Position numbers and translations under genes: made by a program. A stretch of 52,418 nucleotides of DNA from Candidatus Moraniibacteriota bacterium (GTDB taxonomy: Bacteria; Patescibacteriota; Minisyncoccia; Moranbacterales; UBA11712), in the NCBI GenBank assembly GCA_030679895.1, contig JAUXSN010000006.1, positions 1 through 52,418 on the forward strand. The letters run 5' to 3'. The notes under the pieces were generated by a model. The model searched no databases and was not told where the DNA came from. It saw only the letters and a program-made list of their open reading frames with translations. Below, piece by piece: positions 1-8,058 of the stretch; the stretch's first letter is position 1, and each line of letters opens with the position of its first letter.

Positions 1-692
1 GCATCTCGAACAGTGCGAATTATAATGAGAAACGACTGGAAAACAAAATTCCGCACAGTTTTTACCACTTTAGATCTGCGATCCTCAAAATAGGTGACTT
101 CGACCGGAATCCATTTGACGATAAGGTTTTTGGAAATAGCGTCGATAATCGTTTCCTGGGTGTAGGTGAAGCGATAGGAAAGATTCAACCGAAGCATTGT
201 TTCCCGGTTGAGCGCCCGAAAGCCGCAGGTAAGATCGTCGATTTTATAGTTTAGGAATTTACCAATTATGTTTGCCGCCAGGCGATTGAGATAATTTTTT
301 ATCCAGGGCATATTTTTGGCCGATTTTATTCCAAAACGGGAGGCCACCACCATGTCGGCCTTATTCTCAAGAATGAGCTGGGTAAATTTTGGGATATCGC
401 TGGTTGGAAATTGACCGTCGGCATCGATATTAACCATTACATCCGCCCCATTTTCAAGGGCTGATTCAATGGCAGTCTTAAACGCAACGCCGACTCCGTG
501 ATTTCTCCGGTGGCTTACGACAATATCCGCTCCGGCATTTTTAGCCGCTTCAACGGTCTTGTCGGCCGATCCATCGTTTATCACTTGAACTTTTACCTCG
601 CTGAAGCCTTCGATCCGACGAGGGATTTTCTTTATCACTTCCGCAATTGTTTCTTCTTCGTTGTAGGCGGGAATGTTGACAATTAATCGCAT
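1..692 (-). CDS. Glycosyltransferase family 2, polyprenyl-phosphate sugar transferase type (partial, cut by window edge)
   Basis: This gene is missing from the ORF track because its stop lies outside the window. Translating the minus strand from ATG at 692 gives about 230 open residues starting MRLIVNIPAYNEEETIAEVI. It has the GT2 features INDGSADKT, a DADGQFP-type metal-binding motif and a following VVASRFG, as in dolichol-phosphate mannose/glucose synthases. Such enzymes move a sugar from a nucleotide donor to a polyprenyl phosphate at the inner membrane face. The C-terminus is not visible, so membrane segments cannot be judged. It has its own promoter and is divergent from the GT4 at 866. 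Family assignment is firm; donor and acceptor are unknown. Confidence 0.88.
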   Translation of the reverse strand, partial: MRLIVNIPAYNEEETIAEVIKKIPRRIEGFSEVKVQVINDGSADKTVEAAKNAGADIVVSHRRNHGVGVAFKTAIESALENGADVMVNIDADGQFPTSDIPKFTQLILENKADMVVASRFGIKSAKNMPWIKNYLNRLAANIIGKFLNYKIDDLTCGFRALNRETMLRLNLSYRFTYTQETIIDAISKNLIVKWIPVEVTYFEDRRSKVVKTVRNFVFQSFLIIIRTVRD

Positions 693-730
693 AAATAAAG
701 GATAAAATGAATTAATAAAACTCTAGGCTA

Positions 731-759
731 ACTATAGCAAAAAAATTTGTTTTTATCAA
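731..759 (-). promoter_or_regulatory. Promoter for the minus-strand GT2
   Basis: On the minus strand TTGATA (754-759) is followed after 17 bases by TATAGT (731-736). Transcription would start near 724, about 30 bases before the ATG at 692. It overlaps the opposite-facing promoter at 747-775. Confidence 0.6.
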
Positions 760-775
760 ATATTTGTTGTAGAAT
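747..775 (+). promoter_or_regulatory. Promoter for the GT4 operon at 866
   Basis: TTGTTT (747-752), a 17-base spacer and TAGAAT (770-775). The predicted start near 782 places the transcript's first bases at the left arm of the leader helix (785-799). Confidence 0.5.
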
Positions 776-784
776 TAAAATATT

Positions 785-868
785 CATCCCGTTAGAGATA
801 TCTGCTTAATAGATAGGTCTGCGGGATAATAATTTGGATACTATTGATATAACATTTCTAATGGGATG
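785..868 (+). promoter_or_regulatory. Structured leader pairing with the GT4 start codon
   Basis: Bases 785-799 (CATCCCGTTAGAGAT) can pair with 854-868 (ATTTCTAATGGGATG) over 15 continuous pairs, two of them G-U. The second arm ends in the ATG start codon. A competing short stem, ATCCCG (786-791) with CGGGAT (822-827), uses the same left arm, so the two folds exclude each other. A regulatory role is inference. Confidence 0.4.
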
Positions 869-1990
869 AAAATCGGCATAAACGCGTCTTTCCTAAGGAA
901 GCCAGACACTGGGATCGGTCAAGTCACCCGCGGGTTGGTCAGCGAGCTTTTAAAATCTCATTCCGAAAAGAATGAATATTTTTTATATTTGGAAAAAGAT
1001 ATTGTTCTGGAACTGCCAAAAAATTTCAGGAAACGGGTTTTTCTGCCCAAATTATGGAAGCGGGACGACTTGATCCGCAAAATCTGGTGGGAGAAATTTC
1101 TTCTTCCGAGAAAAGCAAGGAAGGACAAATGTGATCTTTTTATTTCTCCTTACCAGTCGCCGACATTTCTCAACGGCACAAAACACACTATGCTTGTCCA
1201 TGACATGATCCCAAAAATTTTCCCGGAGTACCTCGACAATTGGCGCAAGAAATTTTATTATTATCTTTCCTGCCAGGCGATAAAAAAAGCGGATAAAGTT
1301 ATCACTATTTCCAAGTGGTCGAAAAAAGATATTCACAAATATCTCAAAGTTCCGGCTGATATGATAGAAGTTGCTTATCCCGGCATTGGAAAGGAATTTT
1401 TCGCAGAAATTAACTGGGATGAGGATAATAAAATTCTGGAAAAATACGATATTTTCGGGCGCTATATTTTCTATATCGGAGGATTTGATTTTCGAAAAAA
1501 CATTTCCGGATTGCTCGAAGCTTACAAATTAATGATTCTTGAGGACAATGCCGAGGATATCAATTTGGTCCTGGGAGGAGAAGATAAATCCAAATACAGC
1601 CTTCTATTCACGGATATTAAAGAAGAAATCGAAGAGCTGAAATTGGAAAATAGAGTGAAAATAACGGGATTTATCGGCCAAAAGGATCTTCCGGCCATTT
1701 ATCGCCACGCGGAACTTTTTGTCCTGCCCTCGCTCTACGAAGGATTCGGGCTTATGGTTCTTGAAGCAATGGCGTGCGGAACTCCAACCGCGGTTTCGAA
1801 ATCCTCTTCGCTGCCGGAAGTGGGCGGCGACGCGGTATTGTACTTCAATCCCCATGATACGGAAGAAATGGCCCGGGTGATGGGAAAAGTTCTTCGAAAT
1901 GACAAGCTGAAAAAAAGATTATCGGAAAAAGGGAAAGAAAGAGCGAAGAAATTTGAATGGAAGGATTTTGTGAAAGCGTTTATAAAATAG
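866..1990 (+). CDS. Glycosyltransferase family 4 (GT-B fold)
   Basis: The 374-residue product has the layout of mannosyltransferase-like GT4 enzymes. The N-terminal Rossmann half starts MKIGINASFL and contains a TGIGQV loop. The C-terminal half has FYIGGFDFRKNI, then the GT4 donor-site motif LYEGFGLMVLEAMACGTP with the EX7E glutamates. It lacks a signal peptide and should act in the cytoplasm, adding a sugar to a growing lipid-linked glycan. The stop is 6-18 bases before the O-antigen-ligase-like gene, so they are probably cotranscribed. The start codon lies in the right arm of the leader helix. Specificity cannot be read from sequence. Confidence 0.93.
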   Translation: MKIGINASFLRKPDTGIGQVTRGLVSELLKSHSEKNEYFLYLEKDIVLELPKNFRKRVFLPKLWKRDDLIRKIWWEKFLLPRKARKDKCDLFISPYQSPTFLNGTKHTMLVHDMIPKIFPEYLDNWRKKFYYYLSCQAIKKADKVITISKWSKKDIHKYLKVPADMIEVAYPGIGKEFFAEINWDEDNKILEKYDIFGRYIFYIGGFDFRKNISGLLEAYKLMILEDNAEDINLVLGGEDKSKYSLLFTDIKEEIEELKLENRVKITGFIGQKDLPAIYRHAELFVLPSLYEGFGLMVLEAMACGTPTAVSKSSSLPEVGGDAVLYFNPHDTEEMARVMGKVLRNDKLKKRLSEKGKERAKKFEWKDFVKAFIK

Positions 1991-2008
1991 TTTAATTTGA
2001 AAGAGACG

Positions 2009-3613
2009 ATGGTTAATTTTGAAAATTTATTCAAAAATATCAAAAACATTCTAAAGCGGGAGCTCGTCATTCTCTGGATTTTCAGCGTTCTTTTGGGCTT
2101 GGCTCTTATTGTTCTTGGAAATAAAAGCAAACTGCCTCTTCAAGAAGGGGATTTTGTTTTTCTTTCGCTTCTCACTCTTCTTATCGCTCTTTACCGCCCG
2201 CGGTGGGTATTTTTTGTTTTTGTGGGCCTGGTACCGCTCGAAAATATAATCCTGGTTTCCGGTTTTATTCCGCTTCAACTGCGGCCATACCAGTTTGTCG
2301 GGGCAATTCTGGCCGCCGCCCTCATCATCCTTTGGTTTTTCAAGAAACTGAAATTCGAACTGTTGCGGCCAAATTGGATCGATTGGCTGATTTTTTCGCT
2401 CGCGCCATTGAGTTTTCTGGCGCTTGTCAACGCTCCGGATAAAAATGTTTCGCTCAAACAAAATACAGTCCTCCTGTCATTCATCATTCTATATTATCTC
2501 ACCCGAAATTTTGTCCGGAACAAAAAGGATCTCCTGAAAATCGCTTTTTTCTTTGCCGGATCATGGCTTGTCGTCATGACTTATGGCTTTTATCAGGTTT
2601 TTGCCGATAAATTCGGGAAAAATTCGTTTGAAGTGATGTTCGGCCGACCCAATTCCACTTTTGCCGAACCGGACTGGCTGGGAATATTTTTGTGCTTCGC
2701 GCTGGCTGCTTTATTGTCAGTCAATCTATTCGAGGTCTCACCTCGAATAAAAATAATCTATATTTTTTTATTTTTTAACATTACCCTTCTCATCCTCACT
2801 CTTTCCCGTTCGGCTTGGATCGGGGGGGCGATAATTTTATTGTTTTTTTCTTTCTTCAGTTTATTCAAAAAAAAGGAAAAAGTTGTCCTAAATAATGGAA
2901 AAATTTGGACTGTTATTATTATCTTCACTATAGTTTTTCTTTCTTTGATAGCAGTTCGTGCCGGGAAGCTTTCCAAATTCGACCTAAGCGACCGGGCGCG
3001 CTCCACCGCCACGAACGAACAAAAAATCACCATCGCCTGCGAAAAGAATATCGATCTTCCCAAAATTGTCGCAAATATTGATGAACTCACAAAATTCAAT
3101 TGCCGCCATATCAATCTCGAAGAAATATATTTTTACAAATCGCAAGGAAAATTTGTTTTCGAAATTTATCGAAAAGACCCGAATGTGATGACTCGCAGTA
3201 CGATTTACCGAAAAAGCTGGGAAATTATCCGCGAGCATCCTATTCTAGGAGTCGGCTTCGGCACAATTACCCAAAATTTGGGGATCGACGAACGGGGAGC
3301 AGGGCTCAACGAAAGCAATATTTTCTTGCAGGTCTGGACGGGAAGCGGAATTTTGGGGCTGGTTGCGTTTATTATCCTAATCGGCTACTTGTTCATATAC
3401 GCTTTTCGGCGCGCTTCGCCGGTATGCCCGCTGAATAAAATCATTGGCTGTCCGATAGTGAAAAGTGATTTCGAAAAAACACTGAACGTCTTTGTGGTTC
3501 TGGTAATTTTAGCGCTTATTGTTCCAAATTTATTTAACGCCGGGTTATTGATGGGATTGCTTTGGTTAGGTTTGGCGGTAGTGGTTTCGACTCAAAAAAT
3601 ATATTCGCATTAA
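2009..3613 (+). CDS. O-antigen ligase / polymerase-like membrane protein (Wzy/WaaL superfamily)
   Basis: A product of about 534 residues with roughly ten or more hydrophobic segments. A large loop lies between the segment ending near SLIAVRAG and the late segment GILGLVAFIILIGYLFI. The signature REHPILGVGFG followed by NESNIFLQVWTGSG matches the O-antigen ligase family (PF04932). Members join or polymerise lipid-linked glycans on the outer face of the membrane. The loop carries two cysteines (TIACEKN, FNCRHIN) and could be a small extracytoplasmic domain. The ORF can also start at TTG 1997, but ATG 2009 is preferred as the commoner codon. A short palindrome (2727-2749) lies in the coding sequence. 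Confidence 0.85.
   Translation: MVNFENLFKNIKNILKRELVILWIFSVLLGLALIVLGNKSKLPLQEGDFVFLSLLTLLIALYRPRWVFFVFVGLVPLENIILVSGFIPLQLRPYQFVGAILAAALIILWFFKKLKFELLRPNWIDWLIFSLAPLSFLALVNAPDKNVSLKQNTVLLSFIILYYLTRNFVRNKKDLLKIAFFFAGSWLVVMTYGFYQVFADKFGKNSFEVMFGRPNSTFAEPDWLGIFLCFALAALLSVNLFEVSPRIKIIYIFLFFNITLLILTLSRSAWIGGAIILLFFSFFSLFKKKEKVVLNNGKIWTVIIIFTIVFLSLIAVRAGKLSKFDLSDRARSTATNEQKITIACEKNIDLPKIVANIDELTKFNCRHINLEEIYFYKSQGKFVFEIYRKDPNVMTRSTIYRKSWEIIREHPILGVGFGTITQNLGIDERGAGLNESNIFLQVWTGSGILGLVAFIILIGYLFIYAFRRASPVCPLNKIIGCPIVKSDFEKTLNVFVVLVILALIVPNLFNAGLLMGLLWLGLAVVVSTQKIYSH
2727..2749 (+). repeat. Short intragenic palindrome in the ligase-like gene
   Basis: TATTCGAGGT, a CTC loop and ACCTCGAATA form perfect 10-bp arms. 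Read in frame it encodes FEVSPRI between two membrane segments. It may be a small relative of the larger intragenic palindromes in this window or simple chance. Confidence 0.5.
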
Positions 3614-3640
3614 TTCGTTTACGCATTCGCGATAATTCGC

Positions 3641-4774
3641 ATGGCAAAGATCGGCATCGACATTCGAGCAATCGGCAAAAACCGCACCGGAGATGAGGTC
3701 TATTTTTTCAATTTGGTAAAAAATTTGGCGAAAATAGACAAGGGAAGCGAATATTCTCTCTATACCGACCGCGATCCGAAAAAGGATTCTGCTTTGGCCA
3801 AAGAGATAAAAAAGTTGAATCTTGGCCAAAATTTCAAGGTTATCTTCATCAAAAAAATCAATCGTTTTTGCTGGAATTTTTGGTATCTGCCGATGTGTCT
3901 TCGAAAAAACCAGATTAATATTTATCACACCCAATATATCGCGCCGTTTTGGCTTCCGAAAAAAATAAAGTTAGTTCTCACGATCCATGACATTTCTTTC
4001 AATTTTTTTCCCGAATACATCAAAAAAACCGATTTGTTTTTTTTGAAGGCGCTCCTTCCGCGAAGTATCCGTCAAGCGGATAAAATAATCACCGTTTCCG
4101 CAAGCGAACAGAAGCAAATTATTGATTTTTATAAAATATCGCCCGAAAAAGTTGATTTCACGCACAATGGAGTTGATTTTGAAGGGTTCGGTCGAAATTT
4201 TAGCGACGAGCAAAAAAATGCTGTTAAAGCGAAATATAAGCTACCCGAAAAATTTCTGCTGTATATCGGCACGCTTCAGCCTAGAAAAAATATTCCGGTT
4301 ATTATCGAGGCAATGAAATCTCTGGATACTAATTTGGTTCTCGCCGGAAATAGAGAAGCGCGCAATTTCGACAAAAAAATCGACAATGCTATCGAGAAAA
4401 ATAATCTTGGCAATAAAGTAATTTTCCCCGGATGGATTGATGAAGAAGATAAGCCGGTTCTGCTCCAATTGGCGGATTGTTTTGTTTTTCCGTCACTCTA
4501 TGAAGGATTTGGGATTCCGATCATCGAAGCGATGGCCGCCGGAACGCCGATTGTTTGTTCTGACATTCCGGTATTTCGGGAAATAGCCGAAAGCTCGGCG
4601 CTGTTTTGCGATCCAAAAAACAGCCGGCAGTTCGCGGAAAATATCCTAAAAATTTTGAATGATCAGCCACTGAAAGAAAAATTAGTCCAGTCAGGCATTG
4701 AAACCGCAAAAAAATTCGCTTGGCAAAAAACCGCCGAAAAGACTCTTGGGATTTACAGGCAAACCGTGAAATAA
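3641..4774 (+). CDS. Glycosyltransferase family 4 (GT-B fold)
   Basis: A 377-residue cytoplasmic GT4. The N-terminus, MAKIGIDIRAIGKNRTGDEV, is the glycine-rich nucleotide-sugar loop region. The C-terminal domain has LLYIGTLQPRKNI, LVLAGN, VIFPGWI and FPSLYEGFGIPIIEAMAAGTP with the EX7E pair. It is 28 bases downstream of the ligase-like gene and parallels the GT4 at 866, so the two probably add successive sugars to one glycan. The gap before it contains several ATTCGC repeats of no obvious role. Substrate unknown. Confidence 0.93.
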   Translation: MAKIGIDIRAIGKNRTGDEVYFFNLVKNLAKIDKGSEYSLYTDRDPKKDSALAKEIKKLNLGQNFKVIFIKKINRFCWNFWYLPMCLRKNQINIYHTQYIAPFWLPKKIKLVLTIHDISFNFFPEYIKKTDLFFLKALLPRSIRQADKIITVSASEQKQIIDFYKISPEKVDFTHNGVDFEGFGRNFSDEQKNAVKAKYKLPEKFLLYIGTLQPRKNIPVIIEAMKSLDTNLVLAGNREARNFDKKIDNAIEKNNLGNKVIFPGWIDEEDKPVLLQLADCFVFPSLYEGFGIPIIEAMAAGTPIVCSDIPVFREIAESSALFCDPKNSRQFAENILKILNDQPLKEKLVQSGIETAKKFAWQKTAEKTLGIYRQTVK

Positions 4775-4830
4775 GGCGCCAACAAAACAGCAACGCTGTT
4801 AAAAAAAAATAATTTCTTTAAAAACCGAAA

Positions 4831-4839
4831 AAAGGAGGT
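4831..4839 (+). promoter_or_regulatory. Strong Shine-Dalgarno site of the sigma factor
   Basis: AAAGGAGGT is complementary to the usual 16S rRNA 3' end and lies 10 bases before ATG 4850. It decides the start over GTG 4838 and GTG 4841, which lie inside or against it. Most other genes here lack such a site. Confidence 0.75.
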
Positions 4840-4849
4840 GGTGATCACG

Positions 4850-5944
4850 ATGTTCGGAAAAGAAAATCTCACCGCGGAAGAAAGAAGCGATCTCGTCCGA
4901 ATTTTCCTGGATGAAACTAAACAATATCCGCTTCTGACCCCGGAGAAAGAAAAAACGCTGGGAAAAACAATTGGCGACACCCAGATCGAAATACTGGTTA
5001 CTTTCCGGAAAACCCGGTTGCCGGCGCTAAAAGATCTTCGGGAAACAGTCAGTCGATACCTTGCCAAGCAGAAAAACGGAAAAGATTTTCCTCTTTCACG
5101 AGAACAGCTGTGCAAAGAAATAAGAAACTGTCTGGCAAAACTGGCGGCCAACCATCGCGGCTTGATGAAAACCCGCCAGGCGGACGCCGTTTTCAATCTT
5201 TACCAAAAAGTTGAACAAACCTACGCCAGCCAGGAATTCCAAAAAGCCAGGGAGACGCTTATCAACTCAAACCTGCGTTTGGTTTTCCGGATTGCCAACG
5301 GGCAGCAAAAAGAGGGGAGGCAGCTTCTTGATTTGATTCAGGATGGCACAATCGGCCTGATGAAAGCGGCGGAAAAATTTGAATACGAAAAAGGATTCAA
5401 GTTTTCCACCTATGCCAGCCGCTGGATTGTTCAGGCTATGGCGTCAGGAATTGCCAAAAAAAACCGCCAAATTCATTTGCCGCTTCATGTAATGGAGGAC
5501 ATCGCCAAAGTGATGTCTGCCATCGAAATTCTTGAAAAGGAATTGAGGCATTCCCCAAACCATAAACAAATTGCCGAAAAAACTGGCCTGTCGCTTTTTG
5601 ATATCGAAAGGGCCTTCGAATGCCTGAAATTCTCTTTCTTGAGTATTGATGTTCCTCCTAATAAGTATATCGGCGAAGAATTGTCGGAGCTAATTCCGGA
5701 TAACAAGCCATCGCCATATGACTATCTGGTCAAATCTCAGCGAGCCGAAAAAATCCAAAAATCTCTTTCGAGCTTGCCCAATCAAAGAGATGCGGAGATT
5801 TTGCAATTGCGTTTTGAGGAATTCACCCTCGAAGAGATTGGAGAGACTTTTGAGAGAACCCGGGAGCGGATCCGCCAGATTGAAAAAAGAACTTTAAACA
5901 AGCTAAAGAGCCCCAGGTTTCGCAAACTGCTTGAGGATCTCTAG
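4850..5944 (+). CDS. Sigma-70 family RNA polymerase sigma factor
   Basis: The 365-residue product carries region 1.2 (about residues 10-45), a non-conserved insert of about 90 residues, region 2 (NSNLRLVFRIAN to RQIHLPLHV), region 3 and region 4. The helix-turn-helix LEEIGETFERTRERIRQIE should read the -35 box. The track starts at GTG 4838, but AAAGGAGGT (4831-4839) is a strong ribosome-binding site correctly spaced for ATG 4850. Region 2.4 reads YASRWIVQAMASG where E. coli sigma-70 has YATWWIRQAITRS, so one tryptophan of the melting dyad and the threonine that helps read the -10 element are changed. It is either a diverged primary factor or a second, group-2-like factor. Confidence 0.93.
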   Translation: MFGKENLTAEERSDLVRIFLDETKQYPLLTPEKEKTLGKTIGDTQIEILVTFRKTRLPALKDLRETVSRYLAKQKNGKDFPLSREQLCKEIRNCLAKLAANHRGLMKTRQADAVFNLYQKVEQTYASQEFQKARETLINSNLRLVFRIANGQQKEGRQLLDLIQDGTIGLMKAAEKFEYEKGFKFSTYASRWIVQAMASGIAKKNRQIHLPLHVMEDIAKVMSAIEILEKELRHSPNHKQIAEKTGLSLFDIERAFECLKFSFLSIDVPPNKYIGEELSELIPDNKPSPYDYLVKSQRAEKIQKSLSSLPNQRDAEILQLRFEEFTLEEIGETFERTRERIRQIEKRTLNKLKSPRFRKLLEDL

Positions 5945-5945
5945 C

Positions 5946-5976
5946 AAAGGCGGTGCACAGCTGATGCTCCGCCTTT
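5946..5976 (+). terminator. Hairpin after the sigma factor gene (weak terminator candidate)
   Basis: AAAGGCGG (5946-5953) pairs with CCGCCTTT (5969-5976), with three more inner pairs (GCA/TGC) after a T-T mismatch. It begins two bases after the sigma factor stop. The downstream tract AAAATAGGCTTTT is not a good U-run, so termination is likely but not certain. Confidence 0.5.
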
Positions 5977-6011
5977 AAAATAGGCTTTTAAGAATCAGGC
6001 ATGCCGTTGCG

Positions 6012-6040
6012 TTGCCATCTTTCAAATGGTATAGTATACT
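6012..6040 (+). promoter_or_regulatory. Promoter of the LCP gene
   Basis: TTGCCA (6012-6017), a 17-base spacer and TATACT (6035-6040), just after the sigma factor hairpin. Transcription would start near 6047. Confidence 0.65.
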
Positions 6041-6094
6041 CATTGAGGAATTCAAAAACCGATTATTTTTTTGTTTAAAAAATTACGAAAATTT

Positions 6095-7150
6095 ATGGGG
6101 ATATTTTCACGAAGTAAAGAAGCGTTTGACAGGCCGAAGAAAAAAAGATTTTATAAAAAAAGATGGTTTAAGGTTCTGGCCGTTATTTTCATTTTGTTGA
6201 TCGCCATCGGGGGATTCGCGGCGTATAAAACCGGGACAACTCTAAGCAAAATTTCAACTAAAGACGGCTTCCTGGAATCCCTTTGGAAAACAATTCCTGG
6301 CGTCGGATCAGACGAACTTCAAGGGCAGGAAGAAGGGCAAATCAATATCCTTCTTTTGGGAATGCGAGGAAACAACATGGCCGGAGGAGGGCTTTTAGCC
6401 GACACGATAATGGTGGCGGCCATCAAGCCCCAGGAAAATAAAGTGGCTCTGATTTCTATTCCCCGCGATCTTTATGTTCAGGATCCGGGAACATCGAATC
6501 ACAGCAAAATCAACGCCGTCCACGCCTTATACGAAGAAAAGGGAGAAGGAAAAGGAATGGAAACAATGAAACAGGTTGTCACCGAAGTCACCGGACTTCC
6601 GATCCACTATGTCGTCAGGCTTGATTTCAAGGGCTTCACGGAGCTGGTCGACACGGTTGGCGGAGTGGATGTTTATCTCGATAAGCCTTTTTCCGAACCT
6701 TCCCAATTCGAAGGAGAAGACGCCCTGAATTTTTCTCTTCCCGCCGGAAAAAACCATCTCAACGGCCAGAAAGCGCTCTTTTTCGTCCGGGCAAGATACG
6801 CTTCTTCCGACTTCGAAAGAGCCAGGCGCCAGCAACAAGTTTTGATCGCCCTGAAGGATAAGCTGTTGAGTTTAGGGACCCTCGGAGATTTCGGCAAAGC
6901 TAATAATATTATGAATATATTGGGTAATGACGTCAGGGCTGATATGGATATTTCCGAAATGAAAAAAGCTTTCGACCTGTCAGGCCAAATGCGCGATCCC
7001 CAGATAAAGCAGAAAGTCTTTGACACCTCTCCGGAAGGATTATTATACTCTTCAAAAGCCGACACCCCGGAAGGAAAAACTTATATTCTGCTGCCGGCTG
7101 GCGGAAATTACGATAAAATTTATGAAGCCTGCCGGAATATATTTCAGTGA
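6095..7150 (+). CDS. LytR-CpsA-Psr (LCP) family protein
   Basis: A protein of about 351 residues with a basic cytoplasmic N-terminus, one membrane span (VLAVIFILLIAIGGFAAY) and an extracellular LCP domain. Family motifs seen are ILLLGMRG, ADTIMVAAI, IPRDLYV, HSKINAVHALY, VDTVGGVDVYLD and the arginine-rich RARYASSDFERARRQQQVL, which binds the pyrophosphate of the lipid donor. LCP proteins transfer glycopolymers from polyprenyl pyrophosphate to the wall or other acceptors, which suits a glycan-rich neighbourhood. Start choice is ATG 6095; a TTG at 6071 in the same frame adds eight residues. No ribosome-binding site supports either. Confidence 0.93.
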   Translation: MGIFSRSKEAFDRPKKKRFYKKRWFKVLAVIFILLIAIGGFAAYKTGTTLSKISTKDGFLESLWKTIPGVGSDELQGQEEGQINILLLGMRGNNMAGGGLLADTIMVAAIKPQENKVALISIPRDLYVQDPGTSNHSKINAVHALYEEKGEGKGMETMKQVVTEVTGLPIHYVVRLDFKGFTELVDTVGGVDVYLDKPFSEPSQFEGEDALNFSLPAGKNHLNGQKALFFVRARYASSDFERARRQQQVLIALKDKLLSLGTLGDFGKANNIMNILGNDVRADMDISEMKKAFDLSGQMRDPQIKQKVFDTSPEGLLYSSKADTPEGKTYILLPAGGNYDKIYEACRNIFQ

Positions 7151-7224
7151 CCAAAAAAAGCCAAAGAGAACCCCGAAGCATGACGTTTCGCGCCAGTTGC
7201 GGGGAAAATAATAAGTGATTCGTG

Positions 7225-8046
7225 ATGAGTAAAGATTTATCCATAATCGTCACCAGCTACAAAAACCCGTCGGTTCTTAGGCTATGCCTGGAATCGCTCA
7301 AAAAGAACATTTTCAACCTTGATTACGAAATTCTGGTGCTGGACAGCGCTTCTGAAGAAGATACTGAAATGATGCTGCGCGAAGAGTTTCCCGAAATTCG
7401 GTTTTTCCCATTCCGGGAAAATTCAGGCTTCTCAAAACTGGTTAATCGGGGAATAAACGAGGCCGAGGGAAAATATTATTTAGTCCTTAACGCCGATATT
7501 ATTGTTGAAAAAAAATCCGTAAATTTGCTCATTGAATATTTGAAAAAAAATCCGAACGTGGGACTGGTCGGACCCAAACTGCTCAATTTTGACGGCCATC
7601 TCCAATTTTCCTGTTTCCGTTTCTACACTCCGCTGATCATCCTCTATCGAAGGACTTTCCTGGGAAAATTTGGATTTTCGAAGAAAAAAATTGACCATTT
7701 TCTGTTTAAAGACAAGGATCACGAAAAGCCTATCGAAGCTGATTGGATTATGGGATCCGCCATGATGGCCTCAAAAGAAGCAGTGGAAAAAATAGGCCTC
7801 TTGGATGAAAATTTTTTTATGTATTTTGAAGACGTTGAATGGTGCCGGCGCTTCTGGGAAAACGGATTCAAGGTTGTTTATTACCCTTATTCCAGAATGT
7901 TTCACTACCACGGCAAAGGAAGCGTCAGTCAAAACGCTTTCCAGGCGGTATTTTTCAATAAACTGACCCGAGAACACATAAAAAGCGCGATGAAATATTT
8001 CTGGAAATACTTTCGAGCGCCAAATCCGCGTAAAAAGAATTTATAA
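7225..8046 (+). CDS. Glycosyltransferase family 2, rhamnosyltransferase-like
   Basis: A 273-residue GT-A enzyme. It begins with LSIIVTSYKNP, has the nucleotide-binding VLDSASEEDT, a NADIIVE motif for metal binding, and the late motifs DWIMGSAMMASKEAVEKIG and FFMYFEDVEWCRRF typical of the WcaA/rhamnosyl-transferase group. It has no membrane span. The ORF can also open at GTG 7222. It lies 74 bases after the LCP gene and 12 bases before ctpA, so it may share their transcript. A CCCCG/CGGGG pair (7171-7175, 7200-7204) in the gap may form a weak hairpin. Confidence 0.92.
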   Translation: MSKDLSIIVTSYKNPSVLRLCLESLKKNIFNLDYEILVLDSASEEDTEMMLREEFPEIRFFPFRENSGFSKLVNRGINEAEGKYYLVLNADIIVEKKSVNLLIEYLKKNPNVGLVGPKLLNFDGHLQFSCFRFYTPLIILYRRTFLGKFGFSKKKIDHFLFKDKDHEKPIEADWIMGSAMMASKEAVEKIGLLDENFFMYFEDVEWCRRFWENGFKVVYYPYSRMFHYHGKGSVSQNAFQAVFFNKLTREHIKSAMKYFWKYFRAPNPRKKNL

Positions 8047-8058
8047 TCATACTTATTT

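Noticed and set aside
1052-2487. Minus-strand ORFs opposite the GT4 and ligase-like genes, and other long antisense ORFs in the track
   Set aside because: They show no family motifs, have odd composition and lie wholly under well-supported genes, so they are shadows.
4786-4808. AACAGC-AAC-GCTGTT hairpin as terminator of the GT4 at 3641
   Set aside because: It is followed by a run of A, not T, on the plus strand, and the minus strand has no gene there. It may just be leader structure of the sigma factor gene.
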